In this document: positions 62,867-64,000 of the stretch, in pieces
How positions within the stretch are numbered: position 1 is the stretch's first letter
How the letters are laid out: each line of letters starts with the position of its first letter
NCBI GenBank assembly: GCA_947504035.1
Contig: CANNGA010000009.1
Span: 62,001-126,000 of the forward strand
From: an uncultured Flavobacteriaceae bacterium
Lineage (GTDB): Bacteria > Bacteroidota > Bacteroidia > Flavobacteriales > Flavobacteriaceae
Direction of reading: 5' to 3'
Length of the DNA: 64,000 nt
Made by a program: the position numbers and the translations under genes
Notes under the pieces: model-generated
Databases searched by the model: none
What the model was told of the DNA's origin: nothing
The model's input: only the letters and a program-made list of their open reading frames with translations

Positions 62867-64000
62867 ATGTCAGTAATTTTAATAAAAGGCGCGCAGTTAT
62901 TATTAAGCCTTTCCATATTAGTCATATTACATGAGTTGGGCCATTTTATCCCAGCAAAAGCCTTTAAAACTCGAGTAGAGAAATTTTACTTGTTTTTTGA
63001 CGTAAAGTTTTCACTGTTTAAAAAGAAAATAGGAGAAACGGTTTATGGGATTGGTTGGTTGCCATTAGGGGGCTATGTAAAAATATCTGGAATGATCGAT
63101 GAAAGTATGGACACCGAGCAAATGGCAAAGGAACCACAGCCATGGGAATTTCGCTCTAAGCCAGCTTGGCAGCGTTTAATTATCATGTTGGGTGGTGTAA
63201 CCGTAAACTTTTTGTTAGCGATCGTATTGTTTATCATCATGCTATCGGTGTGGGGTACCACGTATCTTAATAAAGACGATGTAAAATATGGTTATGGTGT
63301 AGCGAAGACTCTAGAAGCTTATGGATTTCAACAGGGCGATAAAATTATAGCTATTAATGACGAGCCTTTAGAGGACTTAACTATAGATGTTAACAAATAT
63401 CTGATGTTTAGAGACGTAGCGGCTATAAAAGTAGAGCATTCTAATGGTGCTGTAGAAACTTTAAGCGTCCCAGAAGACATAGGGTCGCAATTATTTGCCG
63501 CAGGCGATTTGCCCGCATTTCAACCAAGATCGCGATTTCAATTAGATTCGATTGCACCAGATTCTCCTGCTGAAAAATCTGGACTGCTAGCCCAAGATAA
63601 AATCGTTGCTGTTAATGGCAAGCCAGTCACCTATTTTACAGATTTTACCTACGGTATAAAAAATAGTGAGAAAGACGCTATAGAATTACAAGTGGAACGT
63701 GGTAGCGAAACAATAACGCTTTCGGTTACGCCTAACGAAGACGGAAAGCTAGGGGTTATAACCACTAAAACAGATGAAGACTACATAACATATAACGATA
63801 AGACCTATACCTTTGCAGAGAGTGTAACGGGCGGCTTTAATCAAGCCTATTGGGAGATTAAAGACTACTTATCTCAATTTAAATACATATTTACTAAAAA
63901 GGGCGCGCAAGGCATTGGTGGTTTTGCAGCTATAGGTAATATGTTTCCTGCCGTTTGGAATTGGCAAGCGTTTTGGTATTTAACAGCATTTTTATCTATT
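62867..64000 (+). CDS. rseP: RIP metalloprotease RseP, 3' end beyond the window
   Basis: An intramembrane site-2 protease, partial: 378 codons from ATG 62867 reach the edge without a stop. The zinc motif HELGH is at residues 22-26 in the first membrane helix. PDZ domains lie in the middle (GYGVAKTLEAYGFQQGDK and DSIAPDSPAEKSGLLAQDK), and a later GIGGFAAIG segment is the expected second catalytic-region helix. It cleaves anti-sigma factors and remnant signal peptides. Full-length homologues are about 440-450 residues, so some 65 are missing. Confidence 0.95.
   Translation, partial: MSVILIKGAQLLLSLSILVILHELGHFIPAKAFKTRVEKFYLFFDVKFSLFKKKIGETVYGIGWLPLGGYVKISGMIDESMDTEQMAKEPQPWEFRSKPAWQRLIIMLGGVTVNFLLAIVLFIIMLSVWGTTYLNKDDVKYGYGVAKTLEAYGFQQGDKIIAINDEPLEDLTIDVNKYLMFRDVAAIKVEHSNGAVETLSVPEDIGSQLFAAGDLPAFQPRSRFQLDSIAPDSPAEKSGLLAQDKIVAVNGKPVTYFTDFTYGIKNSEKDAIELQVERGSETITLSVTPNEDGKLGVITTKTDEDYITYNDKTYTFAESVTGGFNQAYWEIKDYLSQFKYIFTKKGAQGIGGFAAIGNMFPAVWNWQAFWYLTAFLSI

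Noticed and set aside
1-64000. tRNA, rRNA or prophage genes
   Set aside because: No cloverleaf-type sequence, rRNA segment, integrase or phage structural gene was seen on reading both strands.

Overview
The window looks like chromosomal DNA of a Flavobacteriaceae member (Bacteroidota), probably marine. The evidence is AT-rich sequence, promoters of the Bacteroidota type (TAnnTTTG at about -7), almost no Shine-Dalgarno spacing, a SusC/SusD pair, many lipoproteins with a Cys lipobox, CarboxypepD_reg-TonB receptors, GLPGLI/TlpA-type thioredoxins and a CRTAC1-like FG-GAP lipoprotein. I saw no rRNA, tRNA, CRISPR array, phage or transposase gene.

Region 1 (1-11.6 kb) is accessory. It holds a PAAR-like DUF4280 protein, a large OmpA-domain protein (probable effector of a contractile secretion system), four tandem paralogous lipoproteins plus a fifth stub (probable immunity proteins), and an unrecognised 260-aa family. 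A second, decayed copy of the same module follows: effector fragments, a lipoprotein gene with an amber codon in its signal peptide, a 258-aa paralogue, a 168-aa protein and another lipoprotein stub. The stub runs into a tandem array of six ~217-bp palindrome-bearing units. This looks like an effector/immunity locus caught in duplication and decay.

Region 2 (11.6-26.4 kb) is mostly core: a DjlA-like TerB/DnaJ protein, a DUF1569 protein, an S66 peptidase, metG, OmpA and lipocalin-like lipoproteins. An AraC regulator is followed by two genes sharing one operator/promoter layout exactly 270 bp apart (a 58-aa protein and an AhpD-like CXXC protein). Then come a cupredoxin-like protein, ferritin, a small Cys-rich protein, tex and a histone-deacetylase-family gene.

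Region 3 (26.4-42 kb) is a polysaccharide/oligosaccharide utilisation locus: susC-susD-CRTAC1-like operon, a divergent AraC regulator, a GH3 enzyme without a visible signal peptide, a GPH-type sugar symporter and a surface-type lipoprotein glycoside hydrolase of clan GH-A. The parts fit outer hydrolysis, outer-membrane import, symport and cytoplasmic cleavage.

Region 4 (42-49.6 kb) carries a TerB-like protein, a monooxygenase-fold protein, mfd, two TlpA-like thioredoxins and yraN.

Region 5 (49.7-62.7 kb) is a metal-homeostasis block. A DtxR/MntR-type regulator is divergent from a TonB receptor, thioredoxin, TroA-like binding protein, ATPase and two permeases, with a palindromic operator between them. 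A lipoprotein, a DUF1080 protein, feoA-feoB with the small FeoB-associated Cys-rich protein, and an SCO1-like copper protein follow. The window ends inside rseP.
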